From contig WSYB01000018.1 in the NCBI GenBank assembly GCA_009773645.1, positions 133,870 to 197,869 on the forward strand: a stretch of 64,000 nucleotides of DNA. The letters run 5' to 3'. Below the pieces are notes generated by a model. It saw nothing but the letters and a program-made list of their open reading frames with translations. It had not been told where the DNA came from and did no database searches. Of this stretch, positions 33,645 to 41,684 are shown piece after piece. The stretch's first letter is position 1. Every line of letters begins with the position of its first letter. The position numbers and the translations under genes are program-made. Origin of the DNA: Geobacteraceae bacterium (GTDB lineage Bacteria; Desulfobacterota; Desulfuromonadia; Geobacterales; Geobacteraceae).

Positions 33645-33667
33645 CGGCAAAAATTACATCTGCCGGA

Positions 33668-33746
33668 CGATAAACGACAATACTAAACCATCCGCGAGGA
33701 TGGGGCGGAAAGCCTACAGGGTCTCCATGAGACAGCCGGGTCGCCG
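33668..33746 (+). ncRNA. GEMM-I type riboswitch aptamer (c-di-GMP/cGAMP class), copy 2
   Basis: Nearly the same sequence as copy 1: ACAATACTAAACC, hairpin CCATCC GCGA GGATGG, GGCGGAAAGCC, GGTCTC/GAGACAGCC and GGGTCGCCGAAA. Base changes in the first hairpin are compensatory (CACCC/GGGTG against CATCC/GGATG), which shows RNA structure is selected. The AATA junction again suggests the cGAMP-preferring variant. Confidence 0.88.
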
Positions 33747-33781
33747 AAATATCATGCGTGATATCAGGCCCCGGCTTTTTT
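33734..33781 (+). terminator. Riboswitch expression-platform terminator, copy 2
   Basis: AGCCGGG (33734-33740), part of the aptamer, pairs with CCCGGCT (33770-33776) followed by T residues; a second small hairpin ATATCA/TGATAT lies in the loop. Confidence 0.8.
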
Positions 33782-33836
33782 ATGCCCGGAAACGACGCGG
33801 AAGCGTGTGATTCAAACAGGGACGGAGGAAACGAGA

Positions 33837-35915
33837 ATGAAAGGAAGGAATGTTTGTTGGAGTTTGCTGTATGCGTTGCTGCTGGTTGTGCTCGTGACAG
33901 GCTTCGGCCATGCCGAGATGTATGGCGGCGTGAAGCAGAAGGTCCGTTACCGGGAAGGGGAGCTCATCGTCAAATACAAGGATGATGTCTCTGAGGACGG
34001 CAAGGTGCTGAGCCGCCACAGACACGGCTCCGCAAAAAAGAGGGGGTTTCGCGATCTGCGCCTGGAGCATGTGAAGCTGAAGCAGGGCCAGAGTGTGGAG
34101 GAGGCCCTCAAAGAGTACGAGTCGGACGCTGATGTGGAATACGCCGAGCCGGACTATGTTGTGGAGACCATGAATACCCCGTATGATCCGCAATTTCCCA
34201 GCCTGTGGGGATTAGCCAAAATCAATGCCCCGGCGGCGTGGGATACTTCCACGGGGAGCAGCAACGTCGTGGTTGCGATAATTGACACCGGCGTCGATCA
34301 CAACCATGGGGATCTCAAGGCCAACCTGTGGGTAAACACGGCGGAGGTGAACGGGCAGTCCGGTGTTGATGACGACGGGGACGGCGTCGTGGACGACATT
34401 TACGGCTACAATGCCGTAGCGAACAGCGGCAATCCCATGGACGACAATTCCCACGGCACCCATGTCGCCGGCACCATCGGCGCGGTCGGCAACAACGGCA
34501 TCGGTGTGGCGGGGGTAAACTGGAACGCCAGGATCATGGCCTGCAAGTTTCTCGGTGCGACCGGTTCCGGATACACGTCTGATGCGATAGAGTGTCTCCA
34601 GTACATAAAGAACATGAAGGCCCGCGGCGTGAATATCGTCGCCACCAACAACAGCTGGGGCGGCTCCGGTTATTCCCAGGCCCTTTATGACGCTATCAGC
34701 AGCCAGCGGGACATCCTCTTTATTGCCGCTGCCGGGAATGCCACGGCCAACAACGACACGACCCTGACATATCCGGCGGACTATAACCTTCCGAACATCA
34801 TTGCGGTTGCCGCCACCACTTCCTCGGACGGCCTGGCCTCCTTTTCCAATTACGGGCGGCGGACCGTCCACGTGGGGGCGCCGGGTTACAGCATTCTGAG
34901 CACGGTACCCAATAATGCCTACGGGTATAAATCGGGCACCTCCATGGCCACCCCCCACGTTACCGGCCTGGCGGCGCTCATCAAGGCGAAGGATATGACG
35001 TCAGACTGGCGGGGGATAAAGAACCTCATCCTCTCCAGCGGCGATCCTCTGCCCGCGTTGGCCGGCAAGAGTGTTACCGGCAGGCGCATTAACGCCTTCG
35101 GGGCGCTGACCTGCCTTGACAGCCGGGCCTTTTCCGCCCTGAAATTTCCCACTACCATTCAGGTCGGCGTCCCTGCACTACTTTCAGCACTTAGCATCAA
35201 CTGCGGGCAACCTCTGGGCCCCGTAACCGTGGCCCTTTCCGGCGGAGAGGTCATCATGCTCCATGATGACGGCGTTTCCCCCGACCCTGCCGCCGGCGAC
35301 GGGGTATTTACTGCTACTTACATCCCTCCCCGCGCCTATGAAACCTTCACGTTTTCTTCCCCCGCCGGTTCCGATACGGTCAGCAATATTGCCCCGCTCG
35401 CCATCACCACCACCCTTACGTCTGCCACCCTGGGGACTTACTACTCCAAGACGCTCGCCGCCAGCGGTGGGATAAAACCTTATGCATGGGCGTTGACCGC
35501 GGGAGGCCTCCCGCCGGGACTGACGCTCAAAGCCTCAACGGGAGCCATCTCAGGAACACCAACGACTGCCGGTGCATTTAACTTCACCGTCCAGGTTAAG
35601 GATGCCCGGGGGACCACGGCGACCAAACCCCTCGCCATGAGCGTCGTCATTGGGCAGCTGACCATCAGCACCTCCTCCCTGACTGGCGGGGCGGTCGGCA
35701 CTAACTATTCCAGGGCGCTGGCGGCCATCGGCGGTGTGAAACCGTACGCGTGGTCTTTGACAGCGGGAAGCCTGCCGCCGGGATTGATCTTGAACGCCTC
35801 GACAGGGGGGATCTCGGGAATACCCACAAAAGCAGGGAGCTACGGCTTTACCATCCAGGTGAAGGACGCTCGCGGAACCACGGCTGCCAAGACACTGACC
35901 ATAAATATAATATAG
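33837..35915 (+). CDS. Secreted S8 (subtilisin-like) serine protease with Ig-like repeats
   Basis: A 692-residue protein from ATG 33837 (GGAGGAAACG upstream), signal peptide MKGRNVCWSLLYALLLVVLVTGFGHA. An inhibitor_I9/fervidolysin-like propeptide (residues 40-110) is followed by the S8 catalytic domain: Asp in VVAIIDTGVDHNHGD, His in NSHGTHVAGTIG, Ser in SGTSMATPHVTGLAAL. The C-terminal part holds two He_PIG-type Ig-like repeats (YYSKTLAASGGIKPYAWALTAGGLPPG and its copy) from about residue 530. It is under the riboswitch at 33668, so cyclic-dinucleotide signalling should set its level. Confidence 0.93.
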   Translation: MKGRNVCWSLLYALLLVVLVTGFGHAEMYGGVKQKVRYREGELIVKYKDDVSEDGKVLSRHRHGSAKKRGFRDLRLEHVKLKQGQSVEEALKEYESDADVEYAEPDYVVETMNTPYDPQFPSLWGLAKINAPAAWDTSTGSSNVVVAIIDTGVDHNHGDLKANLWVNTAEVNGQSGVDDDGDGVVDDIYGYNAVANSGNPMDDNSHGTHVAGTIGAVGNNGIGVAGVNWNARIMACKFLGATGSGYTSDAIECLQYIKNMKARGVNIVATNNSWGGSGYSQALYDAISSQRDILFIAAAGNATANNDTTLTYPADYNLPNIIAVAATTSSDGLASFSNYGRRTVHVGAPGYSILSTVPNNAYGYKSGTSMATPHVTGLAALIKAKDMTSDWRGIKNLILSSGDPLPALAGKSVTGRRINAFGALTCLDSRAFSALKFPTTIQVGVPALLSALSINCGQPLGPVTVALSGGEVIMLHDDGVSPDPAAGDGVFTATYIPPRAYETFTFSSPAGSDTVSNIAPLAITTTLTSATLGTYYSKTLAASGGIKPYAWALTAGGLPPGLTLKASTGAISGTPTTAGAFNFTVQVKDARGTTATKPLAMSVVIGQLTISTSSLTGGAVGTNYSRALAAIGGVKPYAWSLTAGSLPPGLILNASTGGISGIPTKAGSYGFTIQVKDARGTTAAKTLTINII

Positions 35916-35977
35916 GCCCGACCGGCAGCATTACACATACCCTTGCCGATTCATGGAGACGCCCCGCAGGGGCGTCT

Positions 35978-36868
35978 CTACCTTCCTTTCATACCCGTTG
36001 GCGACATCGTAATGAGCCGTTCAGCCAGCGTGACAACGTCTTCCATTACCTTTCGGTCCATCTTCCTGATCCACCGCTTCGGGATGTTTTCCATGCCATA
36101 GTAAGCCCCGGCCAGCGCGCCGGCAATGGCGCCGGTGGTGTCCGCGTCACCCCCCTGGTTGACCGTTCCCACGAGGCACTCTTCGAAATCCCGTGCCTTG
36201 AAAAAGTAGTGGAACACCGTCTGCATGGTGTCCACCACGTAGCCGGTCGACAGACCCCGGTAGGGGTCGAAACGAAAGTTCGGGTATTCCGTTATAAGAC
36301 CCTCAAGCTCCCTCCTCATCCTCGCCTTGGAGAAACCGAGCACGGCCAGGTGCACCAGCCTGCCGAAGTAAACGCAGGCCGCGTCGGAAAGGGGATGGTT
36401 GTGGGTCAGATGAGCCTGGGCAACGGCATATTTCTCAAGAAGCGCATCATCCCCCATGGTAAAGAGGGCCACCGGCAACAGCCGCATGACGGCGCCATTG
36501 CCTGCATCCCACTGGTTGAAAGGGGTTTCCAGCTCCCCTTTCAGCATGTAGTTCCGAATACCCTTGCGGCAGGTGTCACCCACATCGATCGGTTTGGTCT
36601 TCAGCCAGGCGGCGAACCGCCCGGCAATCCCCTGCAGGTCCCAACCGCCTGCCGCGACAATAGCGCGGGCCACGCAGAGGGACATCTCGGTGTCGTCGGT
36701 CACCTGACCGGCCTTCAGCCGCAGCCAGCCACCGCCGACGATCTCTTCGAGCCTGCCGTACTTTGCCTTGATCTCGTGCGCCGTCAAGAATTCCACCGGT
36801 GCGCCGAGGGCGTCGCCGACGGCAAGGCCGATAAAGGCGGCTTTTACGCGCGACAGTATTTCCTGCAT
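35978..36868 (-). CDS. draG: ADP-ribosylglycohydrolase, DraG-like
   Basis: About 296 residues from ATG 36868. The family starts here as AAFIGLAVGDALGAPVEFLT; metal-binding motifs are GQVTDDTEMSLC and [20 protein letters not shown]. It removes ADP-ribose from Arg, in nitrogen fixers from NifH, restoring activity after DraT. The linkage to draT and nif genes supports that role, though these hydrolases have other substrates too. The ribosome-binding site is weak, so the start is not certain; a GTG at 36886 is an alternative. A broken relative lies at 33227. Confidence 0.82.
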   Translation of the reverse strand: MQEILSRVKAAFIGLAVGDALGAPVEFLTAHEIKAKYGRLEEIVGGGWLRLKAGQVTDDTEMSLCVARAIVAAGGWDLQGIAGRFAAWLKTKPIDVGDTCRKGIRNYMLKGELETPFNQWDAGNGAVMRLLPVALFTMGDDALLEKYAVAQAHLTHNHPLSDAACVYFGRLVHLAVLGFSKARMRRELEGLITEYPNFRFDPYRGLSTGYVVDTMQTVFHYFFKARDFEECLVGTVNQGGDADTTGAIAGALAGAYYGMENIPKRWIRKMDRKVMEDVVTLAERLITMSPTGMKGR

Positions 36869-36912
36869 GTCATAGTGATCGGCCACACGGGGAAGGATGC
36901 AATAAGCACACC

Positions 36913-36992
36913 CTGTGAAGAGTGAGGGGTGAGGAGTGAAGAGGGAAGCGGAAAAGCTCTTTCGCCTCACCCCTCACGCCTCACCCCTCACG
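36913..36992. repeat. Word-repeat hairpin (GTGAGGGGTGAGGAGTGA family)
   Basis: GTGAAGAGTGAGGGGTGAGGAGTGAAG is opposed by TCACCCCTCACGCCTCACCCCTCACG. It lies between draG and the nifB promoter. Confidence 0.8.
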
Positions 36993-37000
36993 TTCATTTG

Positions 37001-37036
37001 TGCCTAAATAATAATCATATTTTGCAAAATTAGGCA
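37001..37036 (+). promoter_or_regulatory. Candidate enhancer upstream of nifB
   Basis: TGCCTAA at 37001-37007 and the inverse TTAGGCA at 37030-37036, with an A/T-rich centre, 76-111 bp upstream of the -24 element. The TGCCTAAATAAT half recurs upstream of nifV. Confidence 0.5.
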
Positions 37037-37111
37037 GGCAGAGGCGTTCAGGTTGAATTGAAAAACTGTGAAACATGGCAATTTTAAAGGGATTGCCATT
37101 TAATGAAATTC

Positions 37112-37127
37112 TGGCACGCTTAATGCC
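37112..37127 (+). promoter_or_regulatory. Sigma-54 promoter of nifB
   Basis: TGGCACGcttaATGCC has the -24/-12 pattern and spacing found at nifH and nifEN. Confidence 0.86.
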
Positions 37128-37144
37128 TTTACACAGACATACCC

Positions 37145-37160
37145 GATACAAGGAAGTATC
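37145..37160 (+). promoter_or_regulatory. ANTAR-type hairpin in nifB leader
   Basis: GATAC and GTATC form a perfect 5-bp stem around the six-base loop AAGGAA, which has A at position 1 and G at position 4, the ANTAR target rule. The linker CCGGAAACAGGCAACGAGG leads to the first terminator. Confidence 0.65.
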
Positions 37161-37178
37161 CGGAAACAGGCAACGAGG

Positions 37179-37208
37179 CCCGGCGGAAATCACTACCGCC
37201 GGGTCTTT
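37179..37208 (+). terminator. nifB leader terminator 1
   Basis: CCCGGCGG (37179-37186) pairs with CCGCCGGG (37196-37203), followed by TCTTTT. Confidence 0.75.
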
Positions 37209-37215
37209 TCAGTTC

Positions 37216-37253
37216 GGCAAAGGCGCTGACCATAAAGGTTCAGCGCCTTTTTT
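37216..37253 (+). terminator. nifB leader terminator 2
   Basis: GGCAAAGGCGCTGACC is followed by ATAAA and GGTTCAGCGCCTTTTTT. The GGCAAAGGCGC start is shared with the nifH and nifEN leader terminators. Confidence 0.85.
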
Positions 37254-37279
37254 CACGTCGTCTGCTCAGGAGGTTAATC

Positions 37280-38140
37280 ATGGCGAATGCGTGCAATCAG
37301 AGAAAAAATATCCAGGGGCATCCCTGTTTCGGCGGCAATCACCACAAGAATGGCCGTATGCATCTGGCGGTAGCTCCCACGTGCAACATCAAATGCGGCT
37401 ACTGCTCGCGCCGCCACGACTGCGCCAACGAATCGCGCCCCGGCGTCACCAGTAGGCTCCTCACTCCCCAGGACGCCATCGCCAAGGTGCGGGAGGTGAT
37501 GGCCAGTGAAATAACGGGTCCGATCATCAAGGTGATAGGGATAGCGGGACCCGGCGATCCGCTGGCCAACGAGGAGACCTTCGAGACCTTCCGGCTGGTG
37601 GGGGAAGAGTTTCCCCATCTTATCAAATGCATGAGCACCAACGGCCTTCTCCTGCCGGAGAAGATCGACCTTCTCCAGGAACTCGACCTGCACAGCCTGA
37701 CCGTCACCATCAACGCCCTCGATCCGGAGGTCGGCGCCAAGATATACAGCCATATTCTCTATCACGGGAGACGATACGCCGGAGAAGAAGCGGCAAGAAT
37801 CCTGATCTCCAACCAGTTGGAAGGATTGAGAAAGGCTGCCGGGTACGGCATGACCATCAAGGTGAACACGGTTCTCATCCCCGGTGTAAACGACGACCAG
37901 GTGCCGCTCATCGGGTTGAAAGTGAAGGAGCTGGGGGCATTTGTCATGAACGTGATGCCGCTCATCCCCCAGGCGGACTTTGCGGATGTTGTCCCTCCTG
38001 CCCCGGAACGGCTTGAAGAGGTGCGCAGGGCCAACGAAAAGATCATCGGCCAGTTCAAGCATTGCCGGCAATGCCGGGCAGACGCCGTCGGCCTGATCGG
38101 TCAGGACGTCAAATTTGCCGAGGCGGGGTGCGCGATTTAA
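37280..38140 (+). CDS. nifB: NifB, FeMo-cofactor core (NifB-co) synthase, short form
   Basis: A 286-residue radical SAM enzyme that builds the [8Fe-9S-C] NifB-co. Seen: N-terminal HPCFGGNHHKNGRMHLAVAP, SAM cluster motif CNIKCGYC, ESRPGV following, and the C-terminal CRQCRADAVG that gives further cluster ligands. It lacks the C-terminal NifX-like domain present in many proteobacterial NifB proteins, so it is the short form; two separate NifX-like proteins are at 27218 and 28043. AGGAGG precedes the ATG. It has its own sigma-54 promoter and leader. Confidence 0.96.
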   Translation: MANACNQRKNIQGHPCFGGNHHKNGRMHLAVAPTCNIKCGYCSRRHDCANESRPGVTSRLLTPQDAIAKVREVMASEITGPIIKVIGIAGPGDPLANEETFETFRLVGEEFPHLIKCMSTNGLLLPEKIDLLQELDLHSLTVTINALDPEVGAKIYSHILYHGRRYAGEEAARILISNQLEGLRKAAGYGMTIKVNTVLIPGVNDDQVPLIGLKVKELGAFVMNVMPLIPQADFADVVPPAPERLEEVRRANEKIIGQFKHCRQCRADAVGLIGQDVKFAEAGCAI

Positions 38141-38143
38141 CCG

Positions 38144-38196
38144 TAGGGCAGACCTGCGCGTCTGCCGATAAACAGGGCGAACAGAGGGTTCGCCCC
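38144..38196. repeat. Two-hairpin spacer element after nifB
   Basis: GGCAGAC...GTCTGCC (38147-38166) and GGGCGAAC...GTTCGCCC (38175-38195) with an A-rich linker. The layout matches the elements in the nifH-nifD and nifD-nifK spacers although bases differ. Confidence 0.75.
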
Positions 38197-38212
38197 TTTA
38201 AAACCGAGAACC

Positions 38213-39022
38213 ATGGAAATCGACCGGTTTAAACATTACGACGTGGATTTTTTTCTGGAGCTTGCCACCGCCGAAGGGTGGATCTGCGACAGGTGGGAGT
38301 TCGATTTTCTCATTAATGCTTTTCCCGAAGGGTGTCTGGTCTGCCGGGAGAGTGGGCGCGCCGCTGCTTTTGTTACCGGCATTACATATGGTAAAAGCGG
38401 TTGGATCGGCAACCTCCTTGTTCGGAAGGATTTGCGCGGCAAAGGAACGGGAAGCGCCCTGCTGAAGAGGGTTCTTGCCGTTCTGGGAACCGCAGGGACA
38501 GAAACCGTCTGGCTGACCGCTTCAGAGGCGGGAAAATCCATCTATGAAAAGCTCGGATTTACTGCGGTTGACGTCATCAAGCGCTGGAGGGGTACGGGGG
38601 CGGATAGCAATGGTGCGGAAGCTGGTGCCATTTCTCTTGTTGATATCCTTGCAATGGACGAGGCTGGGTGGGGTGACAGACGGGAAGCCATAATCGGCGC
38701 GGTGACGGCGAGGAGTACCGTTTTCGGGCTCCGGGACGGTTTCCTCGTCAGCCAGAAATGCGGCATTGACGTTCAACTGGGTCCGTGGGGGTGCCGAAAC
38801 GGCGAAGCTGCGGGAACTCTACTGGATTGCGCCCTTGCAAAAGTCGAGGTGGGCGCCGGTATATTTCTGGATGTCCCGGTCGGGAATATCGCTGCGGCAT
38901 CTCTCTTGCGTACCCGCGGTTTCTCCATTGAAGGGAGCGCCACCCTCATGTATCTGGGACTAGCGCCGGCTTACCATCCTGAACGCATATACGCCCTGGC
39001 CAGCATGGGGAGTATGGGGTGA
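38213..39022 (+). CDS. GNAT-family N-acetyltransferase
   Basis: A 269-residue protein. The GNAT core is in residues 45-125: GWIGNLLVRKDLRGKGTGSALLKRVL (acetyl-CoA loop, R-x2-G-x-G/A type) and VWLTASEAGKSIYEKLGFTAVD. The C-terminal half is a second GNAT-like domain with VEVGAGIFLDVPVGNIAAASLLRTRGF. It resembles two-domain GNAT proteins of unknown substrate. It lies after nifB, separated by a two-hairpin element and probably on the nifB message. Confidence 0.85.
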   Translation: MEIDRFKHYDVDFFLELATAEGWICDRWEFDFLINAFPEGCLVCRESGRAAAFVTGITYGKSGWIGNLLVRKDLRGKGTGSALLKRVLAVLGTAGTETVWLTASEAGKSIYEKLGFTAVDVIKRWRGTGADSNGAEAGAISLVDILAMDEAGWGDRREAIIGAVTARSTVFGLRDGFLVSQKCGIDVQLGPWGCRNGEAAGTLLDCALAKVEVGAGIFLDVPVGNIAAASLLRTRGFSIEGSATLMYLGLAPAYHPERIYALASMGSMG

Positions 39023-39174
39023 CAGGATAATCTGCTCCGCAAAGAGTGCCCATTTTGAAATGTCATGTCGGCAGGTGAATTTTAGTAAAATTGAAATTAT
39101 TTGACTAAATTTTAAGCAATTATCCCTTGCTAATCACAATTTGTTTTTGTTATCATGCGCCCTTGCTTATAGTG

Positions 39175-39204
39175 TGAACATCCGGACTTTCCGGATGGAA
39201 ACTA
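39175..39204 (+). promoter_or_regulatory. ATCCGGA palindrome element, copy 2
   Basis: TGAAC then ATCCGGACTTTCCGGAT then GGAAACTA, 54-83 bp upstream of etfB. Differs from copy 1 at 21226-21257 in only a few bases. A TATAGT box (39169-39174) lies directly before it, so it sits at the start of the transcript or as an operator. Confidence 0.55.
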
Positions 39205-39257
39205 GATAGCGTAAATTATTCAGCAGAGCATCCACCCATCCATCGAGAGGTTTTCCT

Positions 39258-40070
39258 ATGCTTGTAGTAGCCTGCATCAAACAGGTTCCCGATACGACGC
39301 AAGTGCAGATCGACCCGGTAACCAACACGCTTGTGAGGGAAGGGATACCTTTCATCGTCAATCCGTACGATACCCACGCCCTTGAGGAAGCCTTGCGGTT
39401 CAAAGACCGTTTCGGCTTCCGTGTTGCGGCCATTTCCATGGGGCCTCCCAACTCTGAAGCCACGTTGCGGAAGGCCCTTGCACTGGGTGTCGACGAGACG
39501 ATCCTCCTTTCCGACCGCTGTTTCGGAGGGGCGGACACCCTGGCCACAAGCAACGTGTTGGCGTCCGCAATCCGGCGTCTGCAGGAACAGGAAGAGGTGG
39601 GGATCGTTATATGCGGCAAGCAGACCATTGATGGCGACACCGCCCAGGTGGGGCCCGGCATAGCCACCAGGTTGGGATTTTCCCAACTGACGCTCGTTGA
39701 CCGGATCGAGCATCTCGACCGGGAGAAACGGACCATTCGGGTGCGGCGCAAGCTGGAAGGCCGGCACGAGATTGTCGAGGCTCCTCTGCCGGCGCTCCTT
39801 ACCGTCGTGCGTGAGTTGAACCGCCCCCGCTACCCGTCGGTCCCGAAGCGCCTCGCCTCCCAGGAGACCGAGGTCAAGGTCTGGAGCAACGATGTTCTCC
39901 GCCTGGACGTCAACGCTATCGGTCTCAAGGGCTCTCCCACCTGGGTGAACCGGATATTTTCCCCGGAGCGGGACAAGGGGGAGATCATCGGCGATGGTGT
40001 TAACGACCCGGTGGCAACCGCCAACCTGTTGATCGACCGGCTGTTGAGCAAGGATTTATTGGCGCTATAA
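39258..40070 (+). CDS. etfB: Electron transfer flavoprotein beta subunit
   Basis: A 270-residue EtfB. Markers: MLVVACIKQVPDTTQVQID at the start, the NPYDTHALEEALRF segment and the VVRELNRPRYPSVPKRLASQ segment. With EtfA it carries FAD and passes electrons between dehydrogenases and the quinone pool; some forms (FixAB) bifurcate electrons to ferredoxin in nitrogen fixers. It is followed by ferredoxin-etfA and an EMO-like gene, all on the plus strand between nifB and nifV. Confidence 0.93.
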   Translation: MLVVACIKQVPDTTQVQIDPVTNTLVREGIPFIVNPYDTHALEEALRFKDRFGFRVAAISMGPPNSEATLRKALALGVDETILLSDRCFGGADTLATSNVLASAIRRLQEQEEVGIVICGKQTIDGDTAQVGPGIATRLGFSQLTLVDRIEHLDREKRTIRVRRKLEGRHEIVEAPLPALLTVVRELNRPRYPSVPKRLASQETEVKVWSNDVLRLDVNAIGLKGSPTWVNRIFSPERDKGEIIGDGVNDPVATANLLIDRLLSKDLLAL

Positions 40071-40172
40071 AGGCGTGAAAGCGCTATAAAGGCGTGAAAG
40101 GTGAAACGTGAAAGGTGAAACGTGATTAAAGGCTTTATTTGCCATTCACATTTCACTCTTCACCTTTCACAA
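40070..40172. repeat. Word-repeat hairpin (GGCGTGAAAGGTGAAACGTGAAA family)
   Basis: GGCGTGAAAGCGCTATAAAGGCGTGAAAGGTGAAACGTG words are opposed by CATTCACATTTCACTCTTCACCTTTCAC. The element starts at the etfB stop codon. Confidence 0.8.
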
Positions 40173-40193
40173 GATTTTTCCTAAGGAATCCAT

Positions 40194-41516
40194 ATGACCG
40201 AACCGAAAAAAACGCTAAAAAAGCCCCGCGGTGTAGCGTGCCTTGTCGAAGGGAAATGCATCGCCTGCGGTGCGCGCTGCCAGAGCGCCTGCCCGGTCAA
40301 CGCCGTTGAGATGAACGACGCCGGAGAGCCGGTCATCATCACCGAGAAATGTATCGGCTGCGTCAAATGCGTCAAGGTCTGTCCTGCCCAGGCCATTGAG
40401 ATGTATTTTACCCCCGAGGAACAGAAGATCCTCGACGAGCTCATGAAGCAGGGAGCAGCCGTCGAAGAAGTCGACGAAGAGGCCAGGGCTGTTGCCGAGA
40501 AGATCGCCGCCTACAGCGGGGTCTGGGTTTTTGTGGAGCAGACCGAAGGGGAACCTGCCAAGGTTTCCTGGGAGCTCCTCGGCAAGGGGCGTGAGCTGGC
40601 CGATGCCCTGTCGGTCGAACTGGCTGCCGTCATAGTCGGCGAAAAGGTCGAGCACCTTTGCAATGAGGCCTTCGCCTACGGCGCCGACAAGGCCTATCTC
40701 ATCGATGCGCCGGTCTTCCGCCACTACCGGACCGAGTCGTACCTCAAGGCGGTCTGTCACCTCATCGACACCTACAAACCGGAGGTGGTCCTCATGGGGG
40801 CCACCGGTCTCGGCCGCGACCTGGCCGGAGCGGTCGCCACCGTCGTCAAGACCGGTCTCACCGCCGACTGCACCGGCCTCGCCATCGACGACAAACGGAA
40901 CCTCATGCAGACCCGTCCCGCCTTTGGCGGCAACATCATGGCCACCATCATGTGCGACAAGTTCCGCCCCCAGATGGCCACCGTCCGTCCCCACGTCATG
41001 GCAATGCCCGTGAAGAAAGAGGGCGCCACCGGAACCATCGTCCGGGAGAGCTGTGAGGTACGAGAAGACGACATCCTAGTCAAGGTCCTGGAGATCATCA
41101 GCGACAAGAAGGGGAGAGACCAGGTGGACGTGGCTGGAGCCGAGTTCATTGTTTCAGGCGGTCGCGGGATGATGGGGAAAGAGAATTTTGCAATCCTGCA
41201 GGATCTGGCCGACGAACTGGGGGGAGTGGTCGGGGCGTCGCGTTCTGCCGTGGATGCGGGGTGGATGCCTCCCGAACGGCAGGTCGGGCAAACCGGCAAA
41301 ACGGTCCGTCCCAAGATCTACGTCGCCTGCGGCATTTCCGGCGCCATCCAGCACCTGGTGGGGATGCAGGACTCCGACGTCGTTATCGCCATTAACCGGG
41401 ACAAGGACGCCCCCATCTTTGAAGTGGCAACCTACGGCATCGTCGGCGACCTGTTCCAGATCATCCCGGCCATCACGCAACGGCTCCGGGAACTGAAGCA
41501 GCAAAAGAGTAAATAA
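40194..41516 (+). CDS. etfA: Ferredoxin-EtfA fusion, electron transfer flavoprotein alpha subunit
   Basis: A 440-residue fusion. Residues 15-75 are a 2[4Fe-4S] ferredoxin (CIACGARCQSACP and CIGCVKCVKVCP). Residues about 105-440 are EtfA with VWVFVEQTEGEPAKVSWELLGKGREL and the FAD domain (RGMMGKENFAILQDLADELGGVVGASR, VGQTGKTVRPKIYVACGISGAIQH). The ferredoxin extension gives extra clusters and is known in Etf systems of anaerobes. It pairs with EtfB upstream and with the membrane protein at 41685. Confidence 0.94.
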   Translation: MTEPKKTLKKPRGVACLVEGKCIACGARCQSACPVNAVEMNDAGEPVIITEKCIGCVKCVKVCPAQAIEMYFTPEEQKILDELMKQGAAVEEVDEEARAVAEKIAAYSGVWVFVEQTEGEPAKVSWELLGKGRELADALSVELAAVIVGEKVEHLCNEAFAYGADKAYLIDAPVFRHYRTESYLKAVCHLIDTYKPEVVLMGATGLGRDLAGAVATVVKTGLTADCTGLAIDDKRNLMQTRPAFGGNIMATIMCDKFRPQMATVRPHVMAMPVKKEGATGTIVRESCEVREDDILVKVLEIISDKKGRDQVDVAGAEFIVSGGRGMMGKENFAILQDLADELGGVVGASRSAVDAGWMPPERQVGQTGKTVRPKIYVACGISGAIQHLVGMQDSDVVIAINRDKDAPIFEVATYGIVGDLFQIIPAITQRLRELKQQKSK

Positions 41517-41519
41517 TCT

Positions 41520-41656
41520 GCCACAGAGACACAGCGGCACGGAGAACAGCAAGACCATGAACGGACCGCGGACCAAGTCTGAAAAGGCGACTATCAAGGC
41601 TTTAAACAACAACTAAGCTTTTGAACCTCTGTGTCTCCGTGCCTCTGTGGCAGATG
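41520..41656. repeat. Word-repeat hairpin (CACAGAGACACAGCGGCACGGAGAA family)
   Basis: CTGCCACAGAGACACAGCGGCACGGAGAA is opposed by CCTCTGTGTCTCCGTGCCTCTGTGGCAG with about 75 bp between. Fourth copy of the outer arm type also seen at 7791, 9119 and 27023. Confidence 0.8.
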
Positions 41657-41684
41657 TTGAATTCAATTATTACGAGGTTCCTAT

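Larger units (their letters stand above)
36869..37279. other. 411-base regulatory stretch before nifB
   Basis: It holds a word-repeat hairpin, candidate enhancer, sigma-54 promoter, leader hairpin and two terminators, given separately. No gene is seen in it. Confidence 0.7.

Noticed and set aside
33465..33650. Minus-strand frame over the riboswitch-2 upstream region
   Set aside because: It is a shadow of the draG-like remnant and promoter region.
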